From positions 1 to 64,000 of the forward strand of contig NZ_JAANIG010000010.1 of NCBI RefSeq assembly GCF_011174675.1: 64,000 nucleotides of DNA, in the 5' to 3' direction. A model generated the notes under the pieces. The model saw only the letters and a list, made by a program, of their open reading frames with translations, was not told the DNA's origin and made no database searches. The position numbers and the translations under genes are program-made. Positions 1 to 8,381 of the stretch are shown one piece after another (the first letter of the stretch is position 1; each line of letters begins with the position of its first letter). This DNA comes from Perlabentimonas gracilis. GTDB taxonomy: Bacteria > Bacteroidota > Bacteroidia > Bacteroidales > Tenuifilaceae.

Positions 1-107
1 TTTGTGCAGTAATCAACGTTGATTTCACGAGAGAGCCGGCTTAATTCAATGTCGGGTATTTCTTTGAGGATAGCTTTGAGGCTTATTTTATGATTATATA
101 ACGACAT
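1..107 (-). CDS. probable transposase, N-terminal fragment cut by window edge
   Basis: A reading frame starts with ATG at 107 and runs off the left edge, giving about 35 residues beginning MSLYNHKISL and continuing through KEIPDIELSRLSREINVDY. From memory this resembles the N-terminus of IS4-type transposases common in Bacteroidota, which often start with a short 'lysine-glutamate-isoleucine-proline ... vdy' segment, but only the first residues are visible and no catalytic DDE residue is in view. A TAnnTTTG-type box (TACCTTTG on the minus strand, 121-128) sits just upstream, with no clear -33 partner. Alternative: an unrelated small gene. Confidence 0.4.
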   Translation of the reverse strand, partial: MSLYNHKISLKAILKEIPDIELSRLSREINVDYCT

Positions 108-436
108 CGCTTTTTTTTGACAAAGGTAACCTTAAAACAAAGACTCATAATATTGTCTACCAAATAGTTATAAACACCTGCATCGCTTTTTTGTTAATAA
201 AGCACCTATTCTTTAATTTCAACTACAATCCTGACCTTATATTTCTCAATTTCAATCTGTTAATCTTCCGAACATGACTGGGCAACGCCCCAGTATACAG
301 GTGCAAGGGTTTTAGCAGAAACGCTCGAATTTCCTTGCGCTCGACAGAGCAAATATGTTGTTCAATTATTAGGGAATCAGATGTTTATGCCTTATTCAGC
401 ATGACCTAAAATACACATTTGCAGGGCTGTTCAATG
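108..436. other. intergenic region between transposase-like start and nrdG
   Basis: There is no convincing gene here. It holds a -7-like box for the leftward gene (121-128) and a short hairpin ACTGGG...CCCAGT at about 274-291 without a T-tract. If the leftward gene belongs to an insertion sequence, one terminal repeat should lie here, but the other end is outside the window so it cannot be matched. Confidence 0.5.
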
Positions 437-1084
437 TTAACATCTGTCGGGTTCTCTTGAGCAATTGCAAATATCCCCCAGCGTACCCACATCCCGAAAC
501 TCTTGCAAACAGTAGTTCTCCTCTCCAAACATTTTTTCTAACTCAGCAATTACACTTTGGTTATGGTGATTAGGTAGTACCGTTGTGCGTAGCTGGTAGT
601 GGATTTTGCTGTGTCTTAGAATATCCAACGATTCTTTAACGCTAGCGATTAGGTTAGGTTCTGATGTGTTAGTAATTACGGCGTACATACTGGCATCAAG
701 CAACGTTTTTATATCCATAGCAACAGTGTCAACCAGTTTGCTTTCAATCAGTTCATGCAGAAGATTTGGGTTGGAGCCATTGGTGTCCAGCTTTATACTG
801 TAGCCCAATTTTTTCGCTTCATTTAAAAAGTGTTTTAGCCCTTTTTGAATGGTGGGCTCACCACCAGTTACAACCAAGCCATCGAGCCAGGAGGCTCTAT
901 CCGTTAGGTAGCGAAGAACCTCGCTTGGGTCAATGTTGGGTGTTTGGTTATAGAGAGCCGGCAACACCAGCGAAGGGTTGTGGCAGTAACCACATCGGAA
1001 GTTGCATCCCTTTGTGAATACCACCGCAACCATCTTGCTCGGCCAGTCAATCAGGCTCTGCTTTTGCAATGAGGCAATGCGCAT
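437..1084 (-). CDS. nrdG: anaerobic ribonucleotide reductase-activating protein (radical SAM)
   Basis: This 215-residue protein is the activase that makes the glycyl radical on class III ribonucleotide reductase, using a [4Fe-4S] cluster and S-adenosylmethionine in the cytoplasm. The radical SAM triad is visible as C27-x3-C31-x2-C34 (CNFRCGYC), followed by a GGEP motif at 75-78 that contacts the SAM amino group. The TKGCNFRC and CHNPSL context fits the longer NrdG type seen in Bacteroidota. It starts 2 bases after the nrdD stop codon, so both are surely co-transcribed from the riboswitch-controlled promoter upstream of nrdD. The C-terminus carries extra cysteines (CNCSREPDRC) of unknown role. 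Confidence 0.93.
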   Translation of the reverse strand: MRIASLQKQSLIDWPSKMVAVVFTKGCNFRCGYCHNPSLVLPALYNQTPNIDPSEVLRYLTDRASWLDGLVVTGGEPTIQKGLKHFLNEAKKLGYSIKLDTNGSNPNLLHELIESKLVDTVAMDIKTLLDASMYAVITNTSEPNLIASVKESLDILRHSKIHYQLRTTVLPNHHNQSVIAELEKMFGEENYCLQEFRDVGTLGDICNCSREPDRC

Positions 1085-1086
1085 AG

Positions 1087-3267
1087 CTAGGCCTCAACTT
1101 TTACTGCGCTTGGCTGGAGCGTATTTGTGGCTATGCCATTTTCAATATTAGCATATTCCTTCTCGGTGTCGAAATGTTTCCTGTCCTTATACTCCTGCTG
1201 TTTGCCGTTGTTCCATTGCTTCACTGGGCGCATATAGCCTACAATTCTGCTGTAAACCTCGCAGCTGCTCTTGCATTTGGGACAGGTGTAATGCTCGCCG
1301 TGGATGTAGCCATGCTCTGGGCAAATGCTGAATGTGGGCGAAATGGTGATGTAGGGCAAGCGGAAGTTGTTGGTAATTTTTCGCACTAGGTTCTTGGCCG
1401 ATTCGGCGGGCATATTGGCATCGCCGGTGAAGAGGTGCATTACGGTTCCGCCAGTATATAGGGTTTGCAGGTCATCTTGTAGGGATAGCACCTCAAAGAT
1501 ATCATCGGAGAACCCAACTGGCAGGTGTGTGGAGTTGGTGTAGTAGGGTGCCGCTCCCTCCGTATATGCCTTATGGTTTGCGGTAATGATATGCGGATGC
1601 TGCATCGTGTCGATCCTTGCAAATCGGTAGGCCGTGCTCTCGGCGGGGGTGGCCTCAAGGTTGTAAATGTTTCCGGTTTCGTCTTGGAAGTCGGTAAGCA
1701 CATCGCGCATGAACAGCATAATACGCTGGGCAAAGGCCTTCCCATCGGGGTGGGCAATATCAACACCAAGGTGATTCAGGCAGCACTCGTTCATTCCATT
1801 TATGCCAATGGTGGAGAAGTGATTCTTCCAGTAGCACTTATGCCTCTGGTAAACGTGCCTCAGGTAGTACTTTGAATATGGGTATAGCCCATTGTCGGTG
1901 TAGTGCTCAATGGTTTTTCGTTTAATCTCAAGGCTGTCCTTTGCAAGCATCATCAGGCTTTTTAGCCGTTGTAGCAGGTTTTCCTCTGAGGTTGCCTCGT
2001 AGCCCAGCTTGGGCAGGTTTATGGTAACAACGCCCACCGAGCCGGTTAGTGGGTTGGAGGCGAAAAGTCCACCTCCTCTCTTGTTTAGCTCACGCTTGTC
2101 GAGCCTTAGGCGGCAACACATGCTGCGCACATCGTCGGGCTTCATGTCGGAGTTTACGAAGTTGGAGAAGTACGGTATGCCATACTTAGCAGTCATCTCC
2201 CAAATACCCTCATAGTCGGGGTTCTCCCAATCGAACTCAGGGGTGATATTGTAGGTGGGTATGGGGAACGAAAAGAGACTCCCATTGGCATCGCCCTTTA
2301 TCATCACCTCTGCAAATGCTCGGTTTAGTATGGTCACCTCGGGTTGGAATTCGGCATAGGTTGCCTCTTTCACCTCGCCTGCCCACACAATGGGCTCGTT
2401 TTTCAGGAATTCAGGCACAATCAAATCCATAGTGATGTTGGTGAATGGCGTTTGAAAGCCCACCCGTGTGGGGATGTTGATGTTGAAAAGGAACTCCTGC
2501 AGGCATTGCTTCACCTGCTCGTACGTGAGGCCATCGTAGCGGATGTAGGGGGCAAGAAATGTGTCGAAGTTGGAGAAGGCTTGTGCCCCAGCAGCCTCGC
2601 CTTGCATGGTGTAGAAAAAGTTAACGATCTGTCCTAAGGCGGTGCGGAATCGCCGAGCGGGCTTGCTCTCGGTTTTTCCCAGCACCCCCTTAAAGCCAGA
2701 TAGGAGCAAGTCTTTCAGATCCCATCCAACGCAGTAAACGCTCAGAAAGCCCAAGTCGTGGATATGTATGTATCCTCTCTTGTGGGCATTGGAAACGGAA
2801 TCGGGGTATAGCTTGTTGAGCCAATACTGCGATGTGATAACAGTAGAAATGTGCTGGTTCAGCCCTTGCAGCGAGTAGGCGGAGTTGGCGCTCTCTTTTA
2901 CCCGCCAGTCGTTCATTGAGAGGTAGTCGTCCATCGTTTCAATATTGCCGAGCATCTCCTTGGCGCTGCGCGATTGTTCCCGCTGCTTTCGGTAGAGTAG
3001 GTAGGCCTTCACCAGCTCAAAGTTCTCATTTTCAAAGAGGGTTTTCTCCACCATGTCTTGCACTTGCTCCACATTAGGATTCTCCTTAAAGGTTTCGTTG
3101 GCCAGCTTTTTAACTACAAGCTCGCACAGCTCACTTGCCCTCTTGCGGTTGGGTGTGCCAACGGCACGCATGGCCTTGAAGATAGCATGCTCAATTTTTT
3201 GTGGGTTGAAGCTAACCAACTCGCCGTTACGTTTGGTAATGTTTTGGAAACGAAGTTCACCATTCAT
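1087..3267 (-). CDS. nrdD: anaerobic (class III) ribonucleoside-triphosphate reductase
   Basis: This 726-residue enzyme reduces ribonucleoside triphosphates to deoxy forms without oxygen, using a protein glycyl radical. An ATP-cone regulatory domain fills about residues 5-95 (ITKRNGELVSF). The glycyl radical site is RIVGYMRP near the C-terminus, with the radical glycine at about 677. Just before it a cysteine cluster (about C649, C662, C665, C669) matches the structural zinc site. MCCRLRLDKREL in the middle holds the active-site cysteine region. Length is normal for the family. It is followed by nrdG two bases later and preceded by a cobalamin riboswitch, suggesting it is used when B12 is scarce. 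Start ATG at 3267 gives MNGELRFQN. Confidence 0.97.
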   Translation of the reverse strand: MNGELRFQNITKRNGELVSFNPQKIEHAIFKAMRAVGTPNRKRASELCELVVKKLANETFKENPNVEQVQDMVEKTLFENENFELVKAYLLYRKQREQSRSAKEMLGNIETMDDYLSMNDWRVKESANSAYSLQGLNQHISTVITSQYWLNKLYPDSVSNAHKRGYIHIHDLGFLSVYCVGWDLKDLLLSGFKGVLGKTESKPARRFRTALGQIVNFFYTMQGEAAGAQAFSNFDTFLAPYIRYDGLTYEQVKQCLQEFLFNINIPTRVGFQTPFTNITMDLIVPEFLKNEPIVWAGEVKEATYAEFQPEVTILNRAFAEVMIKGDANGSLFSFPIPTYNITPEFDWENPDYEGIWEMTAKYGIPYFSNFVNSDMKPDDVRSMCCRLRLDKRELNKRGGGLFASNPLTGSVGVVTINLPKLGYEATSEENLLQRLKSLMMLAKDSLEIKRKTIEHYTDNGLYPYSKYYLRHVYQRHKCYWKNHFSTIGINGMNECCLNHLGVDIAHPDGKAFAQRIMLFMRDVLTDFQDETGNIYNLEATPAESTAYRFARIDTMQHPHIITANHKAYTEGAAPYYTNSTHLPVGFSDDIFEVLSLQDDLQTLYTGGTVMHLFTGDANMPAESAKNLVRKITNNFRLPYITISPTFSICPEHGYIHGEHYTCPKCKSSCEVYSRIVGYMRPVKQWNNGKQQEYKDRKHFDTEKEYANIENGIATNTLQPSAVKVEA

Positions 3268-3383
3268 TTTGTGTAGATTTAAGAAGTTAATAAATGGTAA
3301 CTCGCGGGGGATTCAAAAGAAAACCTATGGGGGTAGATATTCTTCTCGCCTTTCGCCCGAAAGCTACGAATTGTTTGTGAATT

Positions 3384-3558
3384 GGCAGGTCTTCTGACTT
3401 ACCCCAGCCCTTGGCCACCTTCCCATCCGCCAGCTGGCGGTCAGTGGTATATATGCCAAGTGCATTTGCCTATTGTGTAGGCTTAGGGATTACAGCTACG
3501 GGGATAGTTCCTGATTCTCACAGGATTCCCTTTTAATCCGATTGGAGCCAATTGCAGT
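3384..3558 (-). promoter_or_regulatory. cobalamin (B12) riboswitch upstream of nrdD-nrdG
   Basis: Read on the minus strand, the region contains the cobalamin aptamer hallmarks in order: AAAAGGGAA, a GTGAGAATCAGGAAC segment, CCCCGTAGCTGTAA, a CCACTGACC / GATGGGAAGGTGGCC module, and the closing box AGTCAGAAGACCTGCC (3384-3399). It lies in the 460-base leader of nrdD; the aptamer ends about 117 bases before the nrdD ATG. A weak -7-like box (TACTTTCG, 3561-3568) sits just upstream. No clear terminator separates aptamer and gene, so control may be at translation. B12 binding is expected to switch nrdDG off. Confidence 0.93.
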
Positions 3559-3692
3559 AACGAAAGTATCCTATTTTAGTGATGTTGGTGATTGATGTTG
3601 GGGATGTTTATGAAAAAGTTTTCAACAAAAGAACATTTGCTAGATTTTACTAAGACAAGCAGTCTGATATTATCCAAAAAAAACACAATATT

Positions 3693-3707
3693 TGCAACAT
3701 TATTGCA
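3693..3707. promoter_or_regulatory. candidate operator of the Fur-family regulator
   Basis: TGCAA-CATTA-TTGCA is a perfect inverted repeat (5-base arms, 5-base spacer) located 21 bases before the ATG of the Fur-family gene at 3728. Fur-family proteins bind short A/T-rich inverted repeats and often repress themselves, so an autoregulatory site is plausible. The arms are short and the motif was not seen before another gene here, so this is inference. Confidence 0.4.
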
Positions 3708-3727
3708 TTTGAATTGTTGTTGCATAT

Positions 3728-4138
3728 ATGAAGCCACAAGAAGTTCTATCGAGTCATAACCTTAAGCGCACGAGTTGCCGCGAGGGTATCATTGATGCCA
3801 TTATTAATGCCGAAAAAGCCCTTTCTGAGGAGGAGATTAGAGAACAACTTGCCGGACACTACGATAGAACCACTTTCTACCGCTCCTTTAAAACGCTAGA
3901 GGAGAAGAAAATAATTCACAAAATAGTTGTGGATCATGCTATAGTTAAGTATGCACTTAACAACTCAATCACCAAAAAGGGAGAGCATGCGCACTTCTAT
4001 TGCAGTGTATGTAATACCGTGCAATGTTTAGATAGTGTTCCCATAAAACAGCCTTTACTGCCTGATGGCTATCAATTATCGGAGACAGAGGTAATAATTA
4101 AAGGCATTTGCAGCTTTTGTACTAAAAAGCAGAATTAG
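3728..4138 (+). CDS. Fur-family metal-responsive transcriptional repressor
   Basis: This 136-residue protein has the Fur fold: an N-terminal winged helix (RTTFYRSFKTLEE at 47-59 is the recognition-helix region, equivalent to TVYR in Fur) and a C-terminal metal/dimer domain. HAHFYCSVC gives His87, His89, Cys92 and Cys95, and CSFC gives Cys128 and Cys131, the usual four-cysteine structural zinc site. Which metal it senses cannot be read from sequence, but the following genes (His-rich small protein, TonB receptor, His-rich lipoproteins) suggest zinc or copper rather than ferric siderophores. It is about one base ahead of the next gene, so likely the first gene of the operon. Confidence 0.85.
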   Translation: MKPQEVLSSHNLKRTSCREGIIDAIINAEKALSEEEIREQLAGHYDRTTFYRSFKTLEEKKIIHKIVVDHAIVKYALNNSITKKGEHAHFYCSVCNTVQCLDSVPIKQPLLPDGYQLSETEVIIKGICSFCTKKQN

Positions 4139-4139
4139 G

Positions 4140-4502
4140 TTGAAAAAGTTTAGCCCACATATTGCCATTTTTCTTTTTGGGGTATTCATTTTCCCCTTAG
4201 CCTTTCAATTTGTGCATATTCAGCGGCACCATTCGCATTGGCATTCAATTTCGCATTGCTGCTCCCATGGCAAAAGTTGCAATGAGGCAAATCGCTACTT
4301 AACAACTTTATCGAATTACGATTCCGATAAGCATTGCCCTATCTGCGAATACCAATTTACCAAAACAGCAATTGCTGTTGATGCATATGAGTGTTCAAAC
4401 AAGCTTCACATTATTTGTTCTTACCAAGCATCTTTTCATCTTGGTATTAGTGAGTGCCCAATATTAAGTGAATCTCCACGAGCACCTCCCTTCATAACGT
4501 AA
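4140..4502 (+). CDS. His/Cys-rich small membrane or exported protein
   Basis: This 120-residue protein of unknown function starts with TTG one base after the stop of the Fur-family gene, implying tight coupling. It has a hydrophobic segment at about residues 7-25 (signal peptide or anchor) followed by a dense metal-ligand stretch, HIQRHHSHWH and HCCSHGKSC, and later CPICEYQF. Similar small 'HCPICEFxF' proteins occur beside TonB receptors in Bacteroidota. It could bind zinc or copper in the periplasm and pass it on, but this is inference. No enzymatic motif is seen. Confidence 0.7.
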   Translation: MKKFSPHIAIFLFGVFIFPLAFQFVHIQRHHSHWHSISHCCSHGKSCNEANRYLTTLSNYDSDKHCPICEYQFTKTAIAVDAYECSNKLHIICSYQASFHLGISECPILSESPRAPPFIT

Positions 4503-4554
4503 GCATTTTTCTCTTCAATTCTTTTAAACATCATAAATTTCATTCTACACTCAA

Positions 4555-6951
4555 ATGAGCAAGTTGCTTTTATTGCTTGCTTTTTTGATCGCACCTTACT
4601 TTCTAGCGTTTTCTCAAGGAGAGTATTCGCTTACAGGTAGGGTAGTCGACGATCAAAACAAGCCATTGCCAGGGTCATCTGTTGTTTTGTATCCCATTAA
4701 GAAAGGTACTACAACAGATTCCAAGGGATATTTTACCATCGCCAGTGTCAAGGGCGGAAATTATGCCCTAGAGATTTCGTTTATGGGATATTACCCGATT
4801 ATCGATTCTGTATCAATTACCTCAAATTTAGTATACAACGCCAGGCTAAAAGCAATGCCAATAACATTGCAGGAGGTTATTGTGGTTGATCATTATGCAG
4901 AAAGGGTAAAAAGGGAGGAATCTCTTAATGTTGATATTGTTAATAGCCAGTTTATTAAGCAGTACCAATCGGGTAGTTTAATGAAAACGCTGGAGCGTAT
5001 ACCTGGTGTTAGCACAATTGATATTGGCGCAGGCCAGTCGAAACCTATTATTCGTGGATTAAGTTTTAACCGAGTAGTTGTAGTTGACAATGGGATAAAG
5101 CACGAGGGGCAGCAATGGGGTGCCGACCATGGTTTGGAAATCGACCAGTACGCTGTGAGCAGCGTTGAGGTGGTAAAGGGCCCTGCATCGCTTATGTATG
5201 GATCGGACGCAATTGGTGGGGCTATCGTTTTAAAATCGAATGGTTTACCTCAGAAGAATTCCCTCGCCGGAACGGTTGACCTATTGGGCAAAACCAACAA
5301 CAATCTTTGGGGAACGTCGGTTAATGTGTTGGGCAGGAAGAATGGCTTTTGGGGTGGTTTCCGTGCAACGGTAATGGATTATGCCGATTACAAGGTGCCA
5401 ACCGATAGCATCGATATTTACTCCTACAGAGCACCGCTTTATAAAAACCGACTGAGAAATACGGCGGGCAAGGAGAAGAATTTTCACCTTAATATAGGAT
5501 TAATTCGTTCGCATTTTACAAGCCGACTTTACCTTAGCAACCTGAGTTCCCAAAGCGGTTTCTTTGCCAATGCGCACGGCTTGGAGCCTCGGAATGTGGA
5601 TACCGTTTTGCACGATAAATCGAACAGGGATATTCTTTACCCTCGCCAAAAAGTTAATCACATTAAGGCAATTAGCAAAAGTCAATGGCAAGGTGAAACC
5701 CTCATGCTTGATATGGATTTGGGAGTTCAGCGAAATTACAGGGAGGAATGGAGCCAGTATGTAAATCACGGCTATATGCCACCCAACTTTCCCGATAACC
5801 AAACTTTCCCTGCCGATTTGGAGCGAGGGTTCGAAAAATACATCTACTCGGTAAACCTTAAAGCTACCCATTCGCAAGGCGAGAGAAGGGATTTATCACT
5901 TGGATTAAACTCGGAATATCAAGACAATAGGATTGATGGACGTGGTTTTATAATCCCTGCATTTACGCAGGCTGTATTGGGTGGATACATCTTTGCGAAG
6001 CAAAATATTTCGGCGAGTAGCATTGTAAACCTGGGCATCAGGTACGATTTTGGGCAAATTAAAACTCAACCATATTCCGATTGGTTTCAAAGTCCTAACG
6101 ATGATGAAACAGAATGGCTCTATGTGCAACGAGCCACCAGGTTAGATCGGTCTTTTTCTGCTCTTTCGTGGTCGGTTGGGTACAACTTTAACCGAGAAAT
6201 TTTTCTTTTGAAGGCGAATATCGGCAAGAGTTTTCGTATGCCCATTGCCAAGGAACTGGCTGCTAACGGGGTAAACTACCACCAGTTTAGCTACGAGGTG
6301 GGTGATGTTAATCTATCGCCCGAAGTATCCTATCAGCTCGATATGGGCGCAGAGCTTAACACTAACAGGTTTGCCATCAGCGTTAATCCCTTTGTAAACT
6401 ACTTTGCAAACTATATCTACCTAAACCCTACGCACCTACACGATAGGCTGTATGGCAATGGGAATCAAATTTTCATCTACACCGAAGCCGAAGTGTTTAG
6501 GTTTGGAGGCGAAATGCACGCTCATCTATACCTTGCCAAAAAGTTAAAACTTGGTATAATAGGCGAGTACATTTACTCCGAGCAGCTATCGGGTTCAAAG
6601 AAGGGTTTTTCCTTGCCATTCTCCCCTGCACCATCTGGTCTAATAAGCCTTAAATACCAAAGTTTGAACTTAGGGTTTGTGCAAAATGCTTACCTGTATG
6701 CAGACCTGAGAATTACTGCTATTCAAAACCAAATTGTTCCACCCGAAGAGGTTACCGATGGTTATCAGGAGCTAAACCTTGGTCTCGGAGGAGAAGTGAG
6801 AAGGGTGAGATTATCACTGCAAATTAACAACGTATTTAACAGCAAGCATTTTAACCATTCGAGCTACTACAGGCTTATTAATGTTCCCGAGCCCGGAAGG
6901 AATGTTGCTGTGAATATATCTGTTCCGTTCAATATCGATATCACTAATTAA
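4555..6951 (+). CDS. TonB-dependent outer-membrane receptor, probable metal uptake
   Basis: This 798-residue protein begins with a signal peptide (residues 1-20), then a carboxypeptidase-regulatory-like beta domain (about 25-105, LTGRVVDDQNKPLPG), a TonB plug (about 120-230, with LERIPGVS, IIRGLSFNRV and VEVVKGPASLMYGSDAIGG) and a C-terminal 22-strand barrel. The last residues (FNIDITN) do not end in phenylalanine. The plug sequence (DNGIKHEGQQWGADHG) and neighbours resemble receptors near Fur/Zur-type regulators that are thought to import zinc. There is no SusD partner, so a polysaccharide role is unlikely. The substrate is not proven; iron or copper complexes are alternatives. Confidence 0.9.
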   Translation: MSKLLLLLAFLIAPYFLAFSQGEYSLTGRVVDDQNKPLPGSSVVLYPIKKGTTTDSKGYFTIASVKGGNYALEISFMGYYPIIDSVSITSNLVYNARLKAMPITLQEVIVVDHYAERVKREESLNVDIVNSQFIKQYQSGSLMKTLERIPGVSTIDIGAGQSKPIIRGLSFNRVVVVDNGIKHEGQQWGADHGLEIDQYAVSSVEVVKGPASLMYGSDAIGGAIVLKSNGLPQKNSLAGTVDLLGKTNNNLWGTSVNVLGRKNGFWGGFRATVMDYADYKVPTDSIDIYSYRAPLYKNRLRNTAGKEKNFHLNIGLIRSHFTSRLYLSNLSSQSGFFANAHGLEPRNVDTVLHDKSNRDILYPRQKVNHIKAISKSQWQGETLMLDMDLGVQRNYREEWSQYVNHGYMPPNFPDNQTFPADLERGFEKYIYSVNLKATHSQGERRDLSLGLNSEYQDNRIDGRGFIIPAFTQAVLGGYIFAKQNISASSIVNLGIRYDFGQIKTQPYSDWFQSPNDDETEWLYVQRATRLDRSFSALSWSVGYNFNREIFLLKANIGKSFRMPIAKELAANGVNYHQFSYEVGDVNLSPEVSYQLDMGAELNTNRFAISVNPFVNYFANYIYLNPTHLHDRLYGNGNQIFIYTEAEVFRFGGEMHAHLYLAKKLKLGIIGEYIYSEQLSGSKKGFSLPFSPAPSGLISLKYQSLNLGFVQNAYLYADLRITAIQNQIVPPEEVTDGYQELNLGLGGEVRRVRLSLQINNVFNSKHFNHSSYYRLINVPEPGRNVAVNISVPFNIDITN

Positions 6952-6977
6952 ATTGATAAACCTAATTTTTTTATATT

Positions 6978-7826
6978 ATGAGAACCAAGCATTTTTTAAC
7001 AGCAATTATGCTTTTATTAGGTGTCACCTTTATGTCTTGCGAAAAGGACGAAGTGGCGAAACCCGAAATCCTAAACTTTGAGCTGGGCTATGAGAATAGC
7101 GGCATTGGCTATTTAGGCAGCGACCTGCACATTGAGGCAGAAATAATTGCCGAAGGCAAAATTGACAGAGTGATTATTGAAATACACCACGAGGGCGAGC
7201 ACGGCAAGAAAACTTTATCGATTGTACTCGATGAACACGAGTGGGAGGTTGATACGACCTACACCAAATTCTATGGTCTTAAGAATACAAATTTCCACGA
7301 GCACATCGATATTCCCCTTTGGGCAGAGGCTGGCGAATACCACTTCCATATGAAGGTGGTTGATCTTGAGGGCAATCAGACTGAAAAGGAAGCTGAGCTG
7401 GAAATAATGGCTCCCGAAGACAGTGTCCCCCCAACCATTACCATAAACAGTGCACCTAGAGAAAACCAAAGTTATACCAATGGTGAAACAATATCCATTG
7501 CGGGATCTGTGGCCGACGATAAAGCGTTGGGCGGTATATACATTGGGTTGGCTAGGATTAGCCAAAATCTTACTGATGCCGAGGTGAATGCAACCAATAC
7601 AATCACCCTGCTTCATACACACGATTTTGACAACCCCACATCGTATAGCTTCAATGCTAGCATTGTGGTTGGTGCTGCACAGGATAACAACAATACCCCC
7701 AAGCCCATTACGGGTGATATTGCCTGGCAAACGGCAGACTACTATATTGTTGTGAAGTGTAAGGACGCCTTTGGAGGAAACTGGACCTTCTCGCAACACT
7801 ATCCTATTACTATTAGTTTAGAGTAA
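6978..7826 (+). CDS. DUF4625-type lipoprotein, His-rich
   Basis: This 282-residue lipoprotein has a lipobox ending at Cys21 (TFMSC). The body has two parts: a DUF4625-like domain (about 35-145) containing IEIHHEGEHG and FHEHIDIP and YHFHMKVVD, and a second Ig-like domain (about 150-282) starting DSVPPTITINS with DFDNPTSYSF. The clustered histidines suggest metal binding on the cell surface or in the periplasm. It follows the TonB receptor by 26 bases and is probably in the same operon, so it may capture the metal for it. Function is inferred from context only. Confidence 0.8.
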   Translation: MRTKHFLTAIMLLLGVTFMSCEKDEVAKPEILNFELGYENSGIGYLGSDLHIEAEIIAEGKIDRVIIEIHHEGEHGKKTLSIVLDEHEWEVDTTYTKFYGLKNTNFHEHIDIPLWAEAGEYHFHMKVVDLEGNQTEKEAELEIMAPEDSVPPTITINSAPRENQSYTNGETISIAGSVADDKALGGIYIGLARISQNLTDAEVNATNTITLLHTHDFDNPTSYSFNASIVVGAAQDNNNTPKPITGDIAWQTADYYIVVKCKDAFGGNWTFSQHYPITISLE

Positions 7827-7832
7827 CGTATT

Positions 7833-7871
7833 GTGGCTGTCTGATCTCCGGCTTGTGGGTTGGGCAGCCAC
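7833..7871. repeat. inverted repeat between the two lipoprotein genes
   Basis: GTGGCTG (7833-7839) and CAGCCAC (7865-7871) are perfect complements around a 25-base loop in the gap between the two lipoprotein genes. No T-tract follows on the plus strand, so it is more likely a processing or stability hairpin than a terminator. Confidence 0.35.
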
Positions 7872-7889
7872 TACATAAAATTTTAAAAA

Positions 7890-8381
7890 ATGATGCGAAA
7901 AACCATTTTAATACTTACGGCAATATCCTTAATGGCAGTCTCTATTTCCTGTAACAGAGAGGAGGTAGACAAGGAGAAACCTCAGATTGATCTAACCATT
8001 TTGGGCGCATTCCCCATAAACTGCGACACGCTTTACTTTGGGGAAACATTTACGTTTAAAATGCTATTCACCGACAATATTGAGTTGGGTTCTTATAGCA
8101 TCGATATTCACCATAATTTCGATCACCACTCGCATAGTACAGAGGTTTCCGAGTGCCAACTCGACCCTGTGAAAGCACCCATTAACCCATTCGTTTTTAT
8201 TAACGACTACTCAATTCCTGATGGATTACAGGAGTATGAGACAAGCCTTGAAATAACCCTACCCGATGGTGATGCCAAGGGCCCATACGATGAGGGCGAT
8301 TACCACTTTTTTATAAGTCTAACCGATAAATCAGGCTGGTCGACACAGAAGGGGTTGAGCATTAAAATAATAAGGGAGTAG
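7890..8381 (+). CDS. second DUF4625-type lipoprotein, His-rich
   Basis: This 163-residue lipoprotein (lipobox ending SISC, Cys21) is a single-domain relative of the preceding gene. It shares the pattern DIHHNFDHHSHS, then a beta-rich end with GDYHFFISLTDKSGW matching the DUF4625 closing strand YHFHMKVVDLEGN. Six histidines lie in a 12-residue stretch, which fits a zinc or copper site. It is the last gene of the cluster. Two unequal DUF4625 proteins after one receptor suggest duplication with later divergence. Confidence 0.78.
   Translation: MMRKTILILTAISLMAVSISCNREEVDKEKPQIDLTILGAFPINCDTLYFGETFTFKMLFTDNIELGSYSIDIHHNFDHHSHSTEVSECQLDPVKAPINPFVFINDYSIPDGLQEYETSLEITLPDGDAKGPYDEGDYHFFISLTDKSGWSTQKGLSIKIIRE

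Noticed and set aside
274-291. Short hairpin ACTGGG/CCCAGT as a nrdG terminator
   Set aside because: It is about 145 bases past the nrdG stop and has no T-tract.
7215-7799. 194-residue minus-strand frame inside the first DUF4625 lipoprotein
   Set aside because: The plus-strand gene has a lipobox and family pattern; the antisense frame has no start context or domain.
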